This document shows, in pieces, positions 1-11,204 of a stretch of DNA of 64,000 bases (position 1 is its first letter; every line of letters starts with the position of its first letter). The translations under genes and the position numbers were made by a program. Under the pieces are notes generated by a model. It did no database searches. It saw only the letters and a list, made by a program, of their open reading frames with translations, and was not told the origin of the DNA. The DNA is from Leuctra nigra (lineage: Eukaryota; Arthropoda; Insecta; Plecoptera; Leuctridae), in the NCBI GenBank assembly GCA_934045905.1, contig OW203764.1, positions 25,408,954 through 25,472,953 of the forward strand, given 5' to 3'.

Positions 1-560
1 GATCATGGTTTTCGAATTACATCAGAATTCTGGATTCATCAGTTTTAAAATTATAGATAGACTATTTAAATATCAACATTTCCGATCATTGTAAAATATG
101 TTTTGATAATATATAATTATTAATCTGTACATCAGTGGTAGAAGGTCCGAAGTCCATTTCAATAATTATTCTTGATTGGATTTTTACAAAACCAGTAATT
201 ATGCCTTCATTCAATCATAACTTAGTTATGTGCCCGAGTCATTACTTCAATAACCTAACCATATTTGTTGACATCAGTCAGATAGACCTCGACAAAAGTA
301 TAAGAGAAAATGGACTTAGGCCATTCTGCCTCGTATTTATAGAATTAATTGTACAGTTGTGTAGTAATTATTAATGAACAACATTGGTAAAGGACTTTGA
401 AAGGAATACTATGTTTATCGACCAAATTAATACTTTACTTTTATTCCATAAAAGTTATTTTCTAACTCCTAGAATGCATTAAATTTGTTCGACTAAAATT
501 TTAGAAGTACCAAAATCAAACGATCTCATCATGTTTGAAATATCCCGCCAACAATGCGCG
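1..560. other. AT-rich sequence without recognisable gene
   Basis: Short open frames occur on both strands here but none has a recognisable domain, a splice context or a paralogue elsewhere in the window. I see no repeat family member in it. Confidence 0.4.
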
Positions 561-633
561 TAACTGACACGATTCAGACCATTTTGTGCACCCTGACTGA
601 CCCTTAATTTTCATTTCCGATTCACATCCCCTA

Positions 634-846
634 GCAGGCGAATCTTCCAACCTATCATTAGACAGGTATATTAGAGGGTCAGGCGAATCTTCCAAGTTGT
701 GTTGGAAGATTCGCCTGACCCTTCCTGTAAGGCGAATCTTCCGTGTACCCTTCTGATTACCTGAACCCATGCAGGCGAATCTTCCAACCTCTCATTCGAC
801 AGGTATAATCGAGGGTCAGGCGAATCTTCCGCAGGCGAATCTTCCG
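634..846. repeat. Cluster of AGGCGAATCTTCC motifs
   Basis: The 13-mer AGGCGAATCTTCC occurs near 636, 680, 730, 773, 818 and 833, and once inverted near 703-716. A longer segment of about 58 bp bounded by the motif (634-692) recurs at 772-830, 138 bp away. The inverted copy can pair with the copy just before it. This could be the terminal part of a transposon or a small satellite; the family is not recognised. Confidence 0.7.
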
Positions 847-1124
847 CCGACCATCCTTAACACCTATAAAATTACAAAAGAAAATTACAACCATCTCGCT
901 AGTAATTTGGTTATAAACGGAACATTTGGCGCTCTTCCGTCTTTGCCTGACTTTCGAGGTAGTCAGGTGGAAGGGTTGAGGTTGAGGACTCAAGCGGATG
1001 GTTGGTGTCTGGGGGACAATAGACAGGAGATCCTCGCTGGTTTCGTAGCCAACATTCCTTGACCACACAACTCTTGAGAATACCACGAGCTTCTAAAAGA
1101 TAAAGAACGTTATTGGCCAAACTA

Positions 1125-1242
1125 CTATAGTAGTTACTACCATAGTACTATACTATACTATAGTATCATATAGTACTATAGTAGTATAGTAGTATAGTAT
1201 ACTGTAGTACTATAGTAGTATAGTATACTGTAGTATACTAAC
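1125..1242. repeat. Low-complexity ACTATAG/TAGTAC tract
   Basis: About 115 bp made of overlapping ACTATAG, TAGTACTATA and TAGTATAC words. Many are self-complementary, so the tract is a palindromic microsatellite-like stretch. No coding capacity. Confidence 0.75.
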
Positions 1243-1561
1243 GTCCCGGTTTTTATTATTAAGAAAAATAATATCGACTTTTTTCGGTCGGGTGATACAA
1301 GCGCCCGCCGTTTTAGAAAATTGAGAAACAAAATTGTTTCATAAGTGGGCGTGTGAACGGTACGATACCAAAAAAATAGAACTTAATTACACGGTTTTAC
1401 TTGGCTGCCATAAGATAACATGGGGGATAAAATTCAAATTATCCCAGAAACTAGACACGAGAAGTGTTTCATTTTTCCATGGATTGTGTATGGCATGATT
1501 ATCAATAAGTACACACAAAATATTATGAAGATCTGAGACTATGACTCGAGTAATCGCGCCA

Positions 1562-1812
1562 CCTACAAAATATGAATTGCCATATTTGGCAAACGGTTAT
1601 GAATATCGAAAAATTAAGACTTAGGTGACATATTGTATTGAACCTTTATTAGCTCCTACTTTGTACCCGACAAATTCTGACGACATAGTAGAAACAAAGT
1701 TATGACAGTAAGCGATGAAATTGTAGATAAAGGTTCAATACATGTCACCTAAGTCTTAATTTTTCGATATTCATAACCGTTTGCCAAATATGGCAATTTA
1801 TATTTTGTATTT
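1562..1812. mobile_element. Fold-back element (MITE-like), ~90-bp arms
   Basis: The left arm (about 1565-1651) reappears as its reverse complement at about 1723-1812. It includes the words GCCATATTTGGCAAACGG, TTAAGACTTAGGTGACAT and AAAGGTTCAATACA. The loop is about 70 bp. The arms match over nearly their whole length and there is no ORF, as expected for a fold-back MITE. I could not fix a target-site duplication. Confidence 0.8.
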
Positions 1813-2562
1813 CCTTCTACCACCGCTCTAAACCGCGCGTTGGCGGGAAAAAATAAATGGCCTGCCTAGGCGCCGGTTATTCAACACAACCGCTAAAAAC
1901 TATGAAATTTCCGATACGATTAGAGACGAGCCTCACATTTTAATCATGATTAGATAAAAGACAAACAAAGGGCTATCACTAGGCAAATTTTTTAAATAAT
2001 TTTTTTTTACTGCAACCAGCGAGACAAGAAAATATACAATTTTACACTAAAAATTAACTAATTATTACTAATTAACTAAGCCAAAAATTTAAATTTAAGT
2101 ACCAAGTGATAACTTTAAGTTTGGCTTTTATCTAATAACTAGAGAGCCCCGCCAAGTAATACATGACCCAATAAGCTCTCTTTCTGGGCAAGGCAATGCA
2201 TAACTGAAGATGGACCACCATTAAAATAAAACTACTCTGATATGCTGGCAAAGAATTGTCTCTCGTGATAATTTTTTCAACTCACGGAATGACCGATCAT
2301 AAATGCAAATCAAGGCTTTTTTATAGTTATATCTGTGGAAGGTGCATACTAACCCCACACTAACCCCAATGCACACCTGTAGTGTACAATGTAAATTAGA
2401 AAAAAAGAAACCATGTGTAACTATTTTTAAAATATTTAAATATATCGTGAATAACTCAATATTATTATTTTAAGCATTTTAAGCATTATAAAAATATGAA
2501 CAGTACGACTCAATGTTAAATAAAAACAAAAACTTCAGTTGCATGGTATACAGAATTAAAAT

Positions 2563-2606
2563 GATCTAGTGGAGCGGTCACTCCACGCCAGCCAAGTCGT
2601 ACGGCG
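2563..2606 (-). repeat. Dispersed ~40-bp repeat, copy 1
   Basis: A segment containing TCTAGTGGAGCGGTCACTCCA and GCCAGCCAAGTCGTAC. Related sequence in the opposite orientation lies near 55990-56032 and 60916-60953. It is followed by a TATA-like word (ATATAAAGG) near 2620. It may be the end of an interspersed element. Confidence 0.6.
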
Positions 2607-2974
2607 CGCGCACACTCTCATATAAAGGCTGGAGCAAACCCACTTTTACTGTAAGCATCAAAGTGGCATTTTCGGCCTACTGGATCTTAAAATTGGAAAA
2701 TCTCACATTGTTGCGATATATCTTAATTTCGAGCTATGGCCCACCCTACAACATATACCAAATTTGGGAACAATAGGTTACGCCCTTTGCGCGCTAGAGG
2801 GCCGTGAAAACAGTGTTTTAGGGCGGTTTTCATAATAATAATAATCTCAGTAGTAGTAGTCTCCTGGAATTCAAATCCGGTAACATGGCCACAGCCTAAA
2901 CGGCTGAACCGATTGATCTCACATTTTTACCACGTGTGCACTTTTGGCGTCTAATTTAACCTTCACCCCATTAA

Positions 2975-3281
2975 TTTTTTGTGCCGCCATTTTGAAACCG
3001 GAAGTGACGTCATATCTCGACAACGGCTATACCGATCGGAACGAAATTTGCGCCAAACGATTCAGACGGTAAACTATATGGATTATCAATAGCAACAGAC
3101 TAAAATTTATGTTAACGAAACCGGAAATGACGTCATGAAATTTGAAATACATCGATTGGCATTTCGGCAACAAATTTGATCCGATTATTTTGTTATTTAT
3201 GTAACGTATGTACTTTTGATATCTCATTTGACTTATTATAAAACCAACCGGAAGCCGCCATTTTGAAACCGGAAGTTTTAT
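2975..3281 (+). repeat. Dispersed repeat with YY1/ETS/CRE-like sites
   Basis: The block reads GCCGCCATTTTGAAACCGGA followed by AGTGACGTCAT, then an ATATCTCGACAACGGCTATACCGAT-type stretch. It holds a YY1-like site (2984-2993), an ETS-like CCGGAAGT (2998-3005) and a CRE-like TGACGTCA (3005-3012). A second CCGGAAATGACGTCAT lies near 3121. The block begins again at about 3255 and is interrupted at 3281 by the LINE. Related copies lie at 6885-7080 and 7660-8010. Confidence 0.7.
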
Positions 3282-6200
3282 TTATTTATCGTATGGATTT
3301 TATTGGAATACAAAGTCTTATTAAATATTAATCACATATACTAAAAATAAAATAAATTGTTCTAAAAAATCTAAATTTTAACCATTTAAATTACAAATTT
3401 AAAGAGGTCAGCCAATCAATAGCTTCGCCTTTGAGGTCGGCAATATCCTGGATGTCACCAGGATATTTCAGGACAGCGCATTCCATCATAATATGATTGG
3501 TAGTTTGTTCCTGCTGCCCGCAGATGCAACTTGCGCTGTCAACGAACCCCCATTTGTGCATAAGGTAGTTGCATCGGCCTTGTTCTGTTCGCAAGCGATT
3601 TAGGTTGCACCAAGCCTTCCTTGGTAACTGAAACTGCAGGTGGTCCGATGGTCGACCTGTACTTGAGAAGCTGAAGATGGGACTGCTCCTGTTTCCTTGA
3701 ATCCACTGAGAATCCCATGTGCCACTGACCTCAAAGTTCTCGTCCAGCAATCTCTGAGCCAGAGCTAATGGAGGCTTTCTTGATTTTAGTCTAAAAAGCG
3801 GAGGATTATATAGGTCAGCCCTAATAGGTATATCAGGGTTGTTCACAATCTTCTCGTGCTCCTTCAGTAAAGCTTGTTTCCTCCGCAAGTCAGGTGGTGC
3901 AATATTGCTGAGTGCCGGTAACCAAGCAAGTGGAGTTGAGCGTAATGTGCCTGTTATCCGTCTCATGGTTGCGTTCAACTGCACATCAACTTTGCTGGTG
4001 TGGCAGCTAGTAAGCCAAACAGGAGCGCAATACTCAGCAGCCGAGTACACCAGAGCAAGTGCAGATATGCGAATACAGCTTGCGGACGCTCCCCATGATG
4101 TATATGCCAGCTTTTGAATGATATTGTTTCGAGTACGAAGTTTGGCGGCCGTGTTTGTTAGATGAGCATCGTATGTGAGAGTTCTATCAAGTGTTACGCC
4201 TAGGTATTTAGGTTTAGAATTGTGTTTCAACACCGCACCATTCATGACCACTTCCAATTGCCTATTTGCCTCGCTGTTGTTGAGATGAAAGCAGGTGACT
4301 TCAGTCTTCGTGGCACTTGGCTGTAATCGCCACTTTGCGCAATATTCGCTCAGCCCCTCTAAATCATCAGTTAGCATATTCTCCATATGGCTGAAGTCCT
4401 TATGCTGAACTGCATATGCCATGTCATCAGCATAGATGAATTTCCTCGCAATTGATGTAGGCAGATCGGCGATGTACAGGTTAAAGAGAGAAGGAGCTAA
4501 TACTGAACCTTGGGGGAGTCCGTTGTTTAACTTCCTGATTCTGCTGCAATCACCATTCATGAATACTTGAAAGTAACGATCACTCAACATATTACTAATG
4601 AGATCGCAAACCTTAAGACATGGAACTACTTTGAACAGTTTTGTCAGCAGACCCTTTTTCCAAACTGTATCATAAGCAGCTGTAAGATCAATGAAGGCTA
4701 CCGCTGTTTTCAGTTTTCTCTGAAAGCCATTCTCAATATGATTGGTAAGTCCCAGGACCTGATCGGTGCAATTTCTACCTCTCCTAAACCCTGCCTGCTC
4801 TAGTTGGAGCATATTTTCTATTTCAGGGCCAATACGATTATAAAGCAATCTCTCCAACAGTTTAAGTGATACTGACAACAGAGCTATGGGTCGATAGCTT
4901 TCAGGTTGGTCACAAGGTTTCCCTGGCTTCAGGAGAGCGATGATCTTGGTCTTTTTGAATATAGCTGGAAGTTTTCCAGTTTCCAAAATGTGGGTATAGA
5001 ACTGTGCAAGCCAAAGTCTTGTTTTACGACCACTATGAGTAAGGAACTCTGGATAAACGCTGTCGAATCCTGCCGCTTTGCCTGTCTTCGTGACATAAAG
5101 TGCTTTGTCAATTTCTTCTTCTGAGAATGGTCTCGAGAAGAAACTCTCAGTTTCGGCTTGTTTTCTAAGATCCTGCAACTCCTTATTCACTGTTCTTGTA
5201 AAGACTTTGTCCACCTTTGATTTAGACAACTGTACAATGCGTGAGGCAACTTGATTAGGGTGAATCTTTGGTTTGTTGGGAAGTGGTACCGAGGCTCCTC
5301 CTAATTTGCGCAAAACTTCCCACGCTTTTCGACTAGAATGCGTGAAGGACATGCTTTCAACTGTGGAGGTCCATTTTTCTCTTCGCATCTGGTCTAAAGA
5401 CTTCAGCAACTCTTCAGCAGATTCTTGACTACCGGTGTCACAATATTCTTCATACAGGCGGTCGCTTTCTTCATTCCAACAAGGAATGTACTCCTTGCGA
5501 AAACCCCGAGGGATGCAGTTTTTAGCAGTCTGTATGACGAGTCTAGAGAAACGATCGTAGCATTCTACAGTCGGTGGTATAAAACGAACTGCATCGTCCA
5601 ATCTCTTGCTATATTTTTCCCAATTGGCCTTTTGAAAGTTCCATCTGGGTTTACGTATGGAATTAACCAATGGGACTTTAATACCAACATCTAATATGAC
5701 AGGACGATGCTGGCTGCGAGGAAAACCAGGTAGGACATTTCTTGTTACGTGAACGGGCCGACCGTCATTATCAGTACTTACGAAGCATAGATCGGGGTTA
5801 TAATCCTTATTCCAGCGGGCTGAGTGGAACGTGCCTCTATCTTTGGAGTCAAAAATCAAGTTCATATTCTTATGATCAGCCCATGAAGCAATAGCTTCGC
5901 CGTTTTCATCACTTTGGTCATATCTCCAATCAATATGGTGGCTGTTAAAATCACCGGCATAAATTGATGGATGGTCGTAAGTTTGCAATGGTGTTGTCGG
6001 CCATTGAGTCCCAGGTGGTTTGTAAATATTTATAACTGTAATATTATTCACTTTGATCGCATTAGAGAATACATTGTTACATGAAGTACAATCGATCACA
6101 TCAACGTTTGCGATGTCCTCCTTAACATAAGTTGCAATACCATAGGTGGCGTGGTTAATAGAAGTTACCAATCGGTATCCCATAACTTTTCCTCTTGCTT

Positions 6201-6885
6201 CCAAGTCTGCATTACTGTCCGTATGAGTCTCTTGAATCAGTGCTACATCGATATTCTCTTCTTCCAACATCCTTGACAAATAGTCGGACTTAGATCTACT
6301 AATGCCTTCTATGTTCAATTGGCAGATCCGTAGTGACGCTCCAATATTCTTTGTAGCCGTTTGTGATGACAACATTCTATTCATAATTTACTAATTTTCT
6401 TCTTAATAATTATCTTAATTATATAAACCTTAATGACTATTCCATTGTATTCCAATTCTCTGCCAGGAGATCAACAATTGTTAACAGTTTGGCATCCGTT
6501 TTTGTAGTCTGTTTAATGTTAACCAGGTTGCACCGCTTGGAGGCAGACTACTTCGCAACCGCAATTTCTATAAACTCAGTCGATAATCTGCATCAATTTT
6601 CTTTATACCTTGGTTCTGTTTTTATGATCCAGTAGGCGTGATTTCTACAAATTATGTTTTCATGGAAGTTTGAGAGATCGAAATGGAGATGTTCACAGTG
6701 CCATAATTCACGATATCGTGTATGGAATATCAAAATGTATATCTTAGATCAAACCTGAGATCAGTATCTTCCTTTTGGTGTCTAATTCAATCAACAGCCA
6801 TGCAAACACACCATAAAAGGTAAATTAATTGATGCAGCTTCACAGAATTCAACCAGCCAAATCATCCACCGCCTTGTGGCTAGGC
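3281..6885 (-). mobile_element. Jockey-like non-LTR retrotransposon
   Basis: A LINE of about 3.6 kb is inserted in the CCGGAAGTGACGTCAT repeat. The repeat stops at CCGGAAG near 3281 and resumes at AAGTGACATCAT near 6884, which suggests a short duplication including AAGT. In element orientation the 3' end, at the low coordinates, carries an AAATAAATAAA-type tail after a ~110-bp 3' UTR. Only one large ORF (ORF2) is present. About 500 bp upstream of it is non-coding, so ORF1 is missing, through 5' truncation or family structure. Confidence 0.85.
3391..6384 (-). CDS. LINE ORF2: endonuclease-reverse transcriptase
   Basis: Uninterrupted 997-aa polyprotein starting with a true ATG. Residues about 15-235 form an APE-type endonuclease, with LNIEG near the start, LIQETHT, IYAGDFNSHH, NPDLCFV and a terminal SQHRPV where many relatives have SDH. 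Reverse transcriptase spans about residues 430-720, with motifs RPIALLSVSLKLLERLL, AGFRRGRNCTDQ, AFIDLTAAYDTVW (catalytic Asp), LPQGSVLAPSLFNLYIADLP and the YADD box (FIYADDMA). Near the C-terminus, CxCx8Hx4C (starting CICGQQ) is a zinc-knuckle-like motif usual in the jockey group. There is no RNase H domain. No frameshift or stop is seen, so it may be young and active. It nicks target DNA and primes cDNA synthesis in the nucleus (family knowledge). Confidence 0.93.
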   Translation of the reverse strand: MNRMLSSQTATKNIGASLRICQLNIEGISRSKSDYLSRMLEEENIDVALIQETHTDSNADLEARGKVMGYRLVTSINHATYGIATYVKEDIANVDVIDCTSCNNVFSNAIKVNNITVINIYKPPGTQWPTTPLQTYDHPSIYAGDFNSHHIDWRYDQSDENGEAIASWADHKNMNLIFDSKDRGTFHSARWNKDYNPDLCFVSTDNDGRPVHVTRNVLPGFPRSQHRPVILDVGIKVPLVNSIRKPRWNFQKANWEKYSKRLDDAVRFIPPTVECYDRFSRLVIQTAKNCIPRGFRKEYIPCWNEESDRLYEEYCDTGSQESAEELLKSLDQMRREKWTSTVESMSFTHSSRKAWEVLRKLGGASVPLPNKPKIHPNQVASRIVQLSKSKVDKVFTRTVNKELQDLRKQAETESFFSRPFSEEEIDKALYVTKTGKAAGFDSVYPEFLTHSGRKTRLWLAQFYTHILETGKLPAIFKKTKIIALLKPGKPCDQPESYRPIALLSVSLKLLERLLYNRIGPEIENMLQLEQAGFRRGRNCTDQVLGLTNHIENGFQRKLKTAVAFIDLTAAYDTVWKKGLLTKLFKVVPCLKVCDLISNMLSDRYFQVFMNGDCSRIRKLNNGLPQGSVLAPSLFNLYIADLPTSIARKFIYADDMAYAVQHKDFSHMENMLTDDLEGLSEYCAKWRLQPSATKTEVTCFHLNNSEANRQLEVVMNGAVLKHNSKPKYLGVTLDRTLTYDAHLTNTAAKLRTRNNIIQKLAYTSWGASASCIRISALALVYSAAEYCAPVWLTSCHTSKVDVQLNATMRRITGTLRSTPLAWLPALSNIAPPDLRRKQALLKEHEKIVNNPDIPIRADLYNPPLFRLKSRKPPLALAQRLLDENFEVSGTWDSQWIQGNRSSPIFSFSSTGRPSDHLQFQLPRKAWCNLNRLRTEQGRCNYLMHKWGFVDSASCICGQQEQTTNHIMMECAVLKYPGDIQDIADLKGEAIDWLTSLNL

Positions 6886-7085
6886 AAGTGACATCATATG
6901 TCAATAACGGCTAAATAGATTTGAACGAAACCAGCGCTAAACAATTTAGACGGTCAACTTTATGTATTATCATCAATAATATTTGCAGTTTCCCATACCG
7001 AAACCGGAAATGACGTCACACATTTTAAAAATCTCACAAATTTACATTTTGATACAATAAATATACTATTTGAGACAGCTTAAGT
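6885..7085 (+). repeat. Right-hand part of the LINE-split ETS/CRE repeat
   Basis: Continues the repeat broken at 3281: AAGTGACATCATATGTCAATAACGG is followed by TTTGAACGAAACCAGCGC-type sequence and, near 7003, CCGGAAATGACGTCAC. Its match to 3000-3140 shows the LINE landed inside an older copy. Confidence 0.65.
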
Positions 7086-7088
7086 GGG

Positions 7089-7608
7089 TATCACACTGGG
7101 TTGCAACCCACGGTTGGAACCCGCGTATGGAAACTTTTGTTGCAAAAAGAGGCAACCGCCTATCACACGCAACTGTTTGGGTTGATGTTGGTTGGTTCAC
7201 AATTGACACTCATGAGTTGCGCAGAAAGCAGTTGCCATAGTAACCAAAATAAAAGTATTGGAATAACAAATCTGACAGCGGCAATCCAAATCTCATATTT
7301 TGAGTGATTACTTGTGAAAGAAAGATATTTAAGTAAGTACAAGTTAATAATAATACGCAATATTTATCCATACACATGTACAAGTTAAATATTCACCTGA
7401 GAAATATATATTTATATATTTATTTATAGCATACTATTGGTAAGTTCACGTCACGTGGTACCACAACAATTGTTGGAACCGGAAAAATAGAGACTTCTCT
7501 ATTTTTCAACCCAACCCGTCGGTTGACCAAATTCAGTCTCTGCACATGCGCGGCCAACCATATTTCCCAACCGCCGGTTCCATACGCCGGTTGCAACTCA
7601 GTGTGATA
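7089..7608. mobile_element. MITE with TATCACACTGGGTTGCAAC inverted termini
   Basis: The left end TATCACACTGGGTTGCAAC is mirrored at the right end by GTTGCAACTCAGTGTGATA. Both ends continue into GGTTGG/CCAACC-rich subterminal sequence. The ~520-bp body has no transposase-like ORF; a hydrophobic minus-strand frame near 7163-7360 has no recognisable family. Confidence 0.7.
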
Positions 7609-7659
7609 GGGCTTTTATAATAAAATGTAATCATGTTTAAATTATAATTCAAGGGGTCA

Positions 7660-8050
7660 GTGATTTCAGCAGCCATTTTGAAACAGGAAGTAACGTCATA
7701 TCTTGAAAATTGGTTGACTGATCGGTATGAAACTACCGCCAAACGATTCGGAAGGTCATCTCTATGAAATGGGAACAGTCACACTAGAAATTTCCTATTT
7801 ATAAGACCGGAAATTACATCATTCAAATTTAAAAATTATTATAATCCCCTCCTATATAATGAATACATATTCAGAAAACTTACAATGATACACATCATTT
7901 ATAGATATACATTCTTTGTGGCAGTGCAGTAAGTTCAGCAGCCATTTTGAAAACCGAAGTGTTGCCATATCTCGGAACTCGGTTAACTGATAGGAATGAA
8001 ACCTTTGCTATTCTTCATGAAAGATCATTTAAAGCAAATATATAGTACCA
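7660..8050 (+). repeat. Further copies of the YY1/ETS/CRE-type repeat
   Basis: Two diverged blocks start near 7668 (GCAGCCATTTTGAAACAGGA, then AGTAACGTCATATCTTG) and near 7938 (CAGCAGCCATTTTGAAAACC). The first is followed by ACCGGAAATTACATCAT near 7805. They are in the same orientation as the blocks at 2985 and 6885, so the family is tandemly arranged over about 5 kb once the LINE and MITE are removed. Confidence 0.55.
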
Positions 8051-8165
8051 TACGCAGATTTTCATTAGTAAACCAAATTGTCAATGGCGACTATTTTTAA
8101 TGGATTTAGTAATTGTTCAATTGACGTCACAAGTTCTAAGAATAAACTAAAAAAAGGAGTGATAT

Positions 8166-8914
8166 CCCCATAAAAAACACTCCGTGTAAAAATACCAGCC
8201 AAGTCTCTACAACTAAAAAAAATTATGAAATCTAAAAAATTCTGCACTGAAAAGTAGTGATATCAAAAAATGGTCCAAATCAAAACTTTATTTGAAAATC
8301 AAAAAATAATTGGCGCATCGTTTTTTTAGGGCATAATAGGTATACTACATGTATTATGTATATTTGATGTATATTTTCTATCTGGTCTATACTTCTAAAC
8401 TATGTATACAGTACGTCCAGTGAGCGTGTAGCCAGTTCAGAAAATGCTGTGTAAAATTCAACAATGGGTTTAGCTTGTAATCCTGAGTGTTTTGACGCGT
8501 GTGCGGTTGTAAATATCTCTCAACGACTGCAGGTGTTCTGGAATGGGTTGTTTTGTTGTGGTGCCAAATATCTTTCAATGCAGTTGGCTTTTAAAATTCA
8601 AGGAAAGTTGTTTAAAATGGCAACAGTGTAGGTGGAAGGGGTGGCAGGTCATAAAAAGAGTTGTATCTTGTCAGAGCTTAACTGTCGAACAAGGGTCGAA
8701 CAATACTGCTCATCTTATGAAAGGAGTTTCTCCACGCTCGCTGGCCGTACTATACACGATGCGCCAAGTATTTTTGGATTTTCAAATAAAGTTTTGACTT
8801 GGCTAATTTTTGGATATCACTACTTTTCAGTGCAGAATTTTAAGATTTCATATCTTTATTTTTAGTTGTTGAGACTTGGCTGGTACTTTTACACGGAGTG
8901 TTTTTTTTATGGGG
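8166..8914. mobile_element. Long fold-back element, ~160-bp arms
   Basis: The arm at 8166-8321 (CCCCATAAAAAACACTCCGT to GGCGCATCGT) is repeated inverted at 8755-8914. Matching words include AGCCAAGTCTC, TTCTGCACTGAAAAGTAGTG and AACTTTATTTGAAAATC. A second, inner pair (TCCAGTGAGCGTG near 8413 and CACGCTCGCTGG near 8733) extends the hairpin. The centre has no ORF of known type. Confidence 0.75.
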
Positions 8915-8962
8915 ATTTTGTTTAAGTCTTCTGATTCGCATTTAAGGTACCTTATTTGGCTT

Positions 8963-9868
8963 TCATCCGTGAAGTTAGACCAGAACACACGTACGTTATT
9001 TGGGATGCCTACATACAGGGGTACCCACTACCCTCGCCCACTGTTTCAATAAAACCTCGACGAATCTAGTTGATTGTCTGATCTAGGAAGGTCACTCTGT
9101 CTGATTGCAGTGTGTGGTTTCTAATTACTTGTTGTCACTTGTCAATGACACAAAATAATACATATTTTTGTGATCATCAGGAATAAGACATTCAATACTT
9201 TGATATTTCTAATAGCGTTTTTGTTTAGCAGAAATAAACCAATATTACTAAGCAATTTTTCTAGTATTTAGGATATAAATATTTTGCTCCGTGTATTCCG
9301 AGATAATGATCAAACAATTTATGTAGTAGGTATAAAAATATATTAAATATTGTGTGCAAATGAAAGACCCAGATCATCCTATAGCAATTAAAGTATGATT
9401 GAACTTGTTTTTAACTGAAACAAATTATATTTATTGAGCACCAAGGAATCATGATCATTTCGGGTCAACATCATGTAGGTAGTACACTTATTTGAACATC
9501 ACTGCGTGAAATGGAAAGAGAATAGGTATAAACACTTCGCATTCAATGGAAGCAAAAACAACCGAGCATGCAAACTCAATCTGGCATTTGTAAAAATAAT
9601 ATAACATTTCTATATTTTACAAAACGCACAGAAACATTCAGATTTAAGTAAGTAAATATCATGGCAATTGAATATCTTTGAAGACAAACAAAAAATAATT
9701 AGGAATCAAACAATTCTGTATATGAAAATATAAACTATAAATGATGAAAGACGATGGGGCATTCACTCTCCGACTCGGATGGGGAGGCGCATTGTGCTTG
9801 AAGAAGATTCCCCTGGATGTAGGCAACCCAAATAACATCCGTGTGTTCGGATATAACTTCACGGATGA
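8963..9868. repeat. Inverted pair of ~60-bp related segments
   Basis: The stretch at 8963-9024 (CATCCGTGAAGTTAGACC, GTTATTTGGGATGCCTACAT) occurs inverted at 9809-9868 with about 80% identity. The separation of about 780 bp is too large for a simple hairpin. The two may be the ends of one element or two insertions. Confidence 0.5.
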
Positions 9869-10195
9869 CGCCGTGAAATAACTTAAATGTATAGTAAAGA
9901 AACTGGTATAAATAATTGCGTATTCAAATTTTTACACGTTTTGGTGTTATCCAGCTACAAGCAAAAGATGATTCTGGACTTACCTATTCTTTTAATTGAC
10001 ACCTTATTAATGTGTGAAAGTTAGGTTACAAGAGATAAGAAGAGATTACAACAACCACAAAGTGAACCAATTGGACTGATGAGTGCAACAGTCTTTAACA
10101 ATATCAAATGTGGGATAATTATCTTAGTCATGCTCCAAGTAATTATTTAGGTACAAACCCAACAACAGACCAGATAAATAAATGTAAATTAACCG

Positions 10196-10625
10196 CCCCC
10201 CCCCCCCACTCCCAAAAAATGCCGCGCAGTAGATTCTTAAAATTTTAATTGATAATTTAGAGTGGTTTAAAATGATTTGAGTGCATATGAAAAAAAAATC
10301 GTACGTTTTCATTTGCTTCACCTAATTATAGAAATGTCATGAGTGTAAATTTTGAATTTCATCTAGGTACCTACCTCTAAGACTGATTAAATGCAGATTG
10401 TTTAGTCCATTAATGGGTTGTGCATAAGGGATCACGCTTCTGATGAGCGAGTGAGGGGGCATTATGTTGCGACATAGTGTAACAGGGGTGAGGGGGGCCT
10501 AGAGCCAGAGGGACGGTTCAAAAATTGACATTATAATTCGTGAAAACGGACGGCATAAATGGATCAAGTGTCTCAGTCCGACCAATTCCATTTTGGGTGG
10601 GCGGGGGGGGGGGGGGGGGGGGGGT
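10196..10625. other. Poly-C and poly-G tracts
   Basis: Homopolymer runs of C (10195-10208) and of G (about 10602-10624) stand in otherwise AT-rich DNA. I see no gene around them. Homopolymers of this type recur near 35.1, 35.4, 39.2, 51.0, 51.8 and 61.9 kb. Confidence 0.6.
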
Positions 10626-11204
10626 AGAGATAGTTCTGTAACATCCTTTTGAAACTGTGACACAGTGGAACAAGAGGAGGGGGGAGTCAAATAACCCATT
10701 TTTAATGTGACGTCTTTATGCACGGCCACTAATTAAATGTTCCAAAAAGTTTCCACTCACTTATATGCCGCTCTACGATCTGTTACAAATGATTGGATTA
10801 AATTATACTTTAGTATAGTGCATATTGATTGATTAAAAATAAAAATTGTTAATTTTAATTTAATTGAGCGCCGATTCTCAAAAGAGAGGTTCTGATGCTA
10901 AATCAGTCTGTAAAGTTATGTCGTTTTTTTTTTTTTTTACTGAACTCTCTACATAATACAGTACGTACAATAATAATACAAAATAATGCGACAAACATTT
11001 TCATGTTAATTGACATTGATCTGACCCAAGGATCTGGCCGAAGAAATACAACTTCTCGAAAGCAATGGTCACCTGTTTACTCCCGATAGGTAGGCACCCA
11101 CCACATCAAAGAAAATCGACGTAGTTCATACACTTGCCGCAGTTCAGTGCTAGTGTACGGGACAAGGAAGGGTTCTGCCAAAACAAGAAAGTGTCCAATA
11201 GTAC

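Noticed and set aside
3839..5694. Plus-strand frames of 60-92 codons across the LINE
   Set aside because: They are shadows of the antisense 997-codon ORF2.
7163..7360. Hydrophobic 65-codon minus frame as a missing PAT1 exon
   Set aside because: It lies inside a MITE, lacks splice borders and does not match the VLPL or ISVGIMFTY exons of the paralogues.
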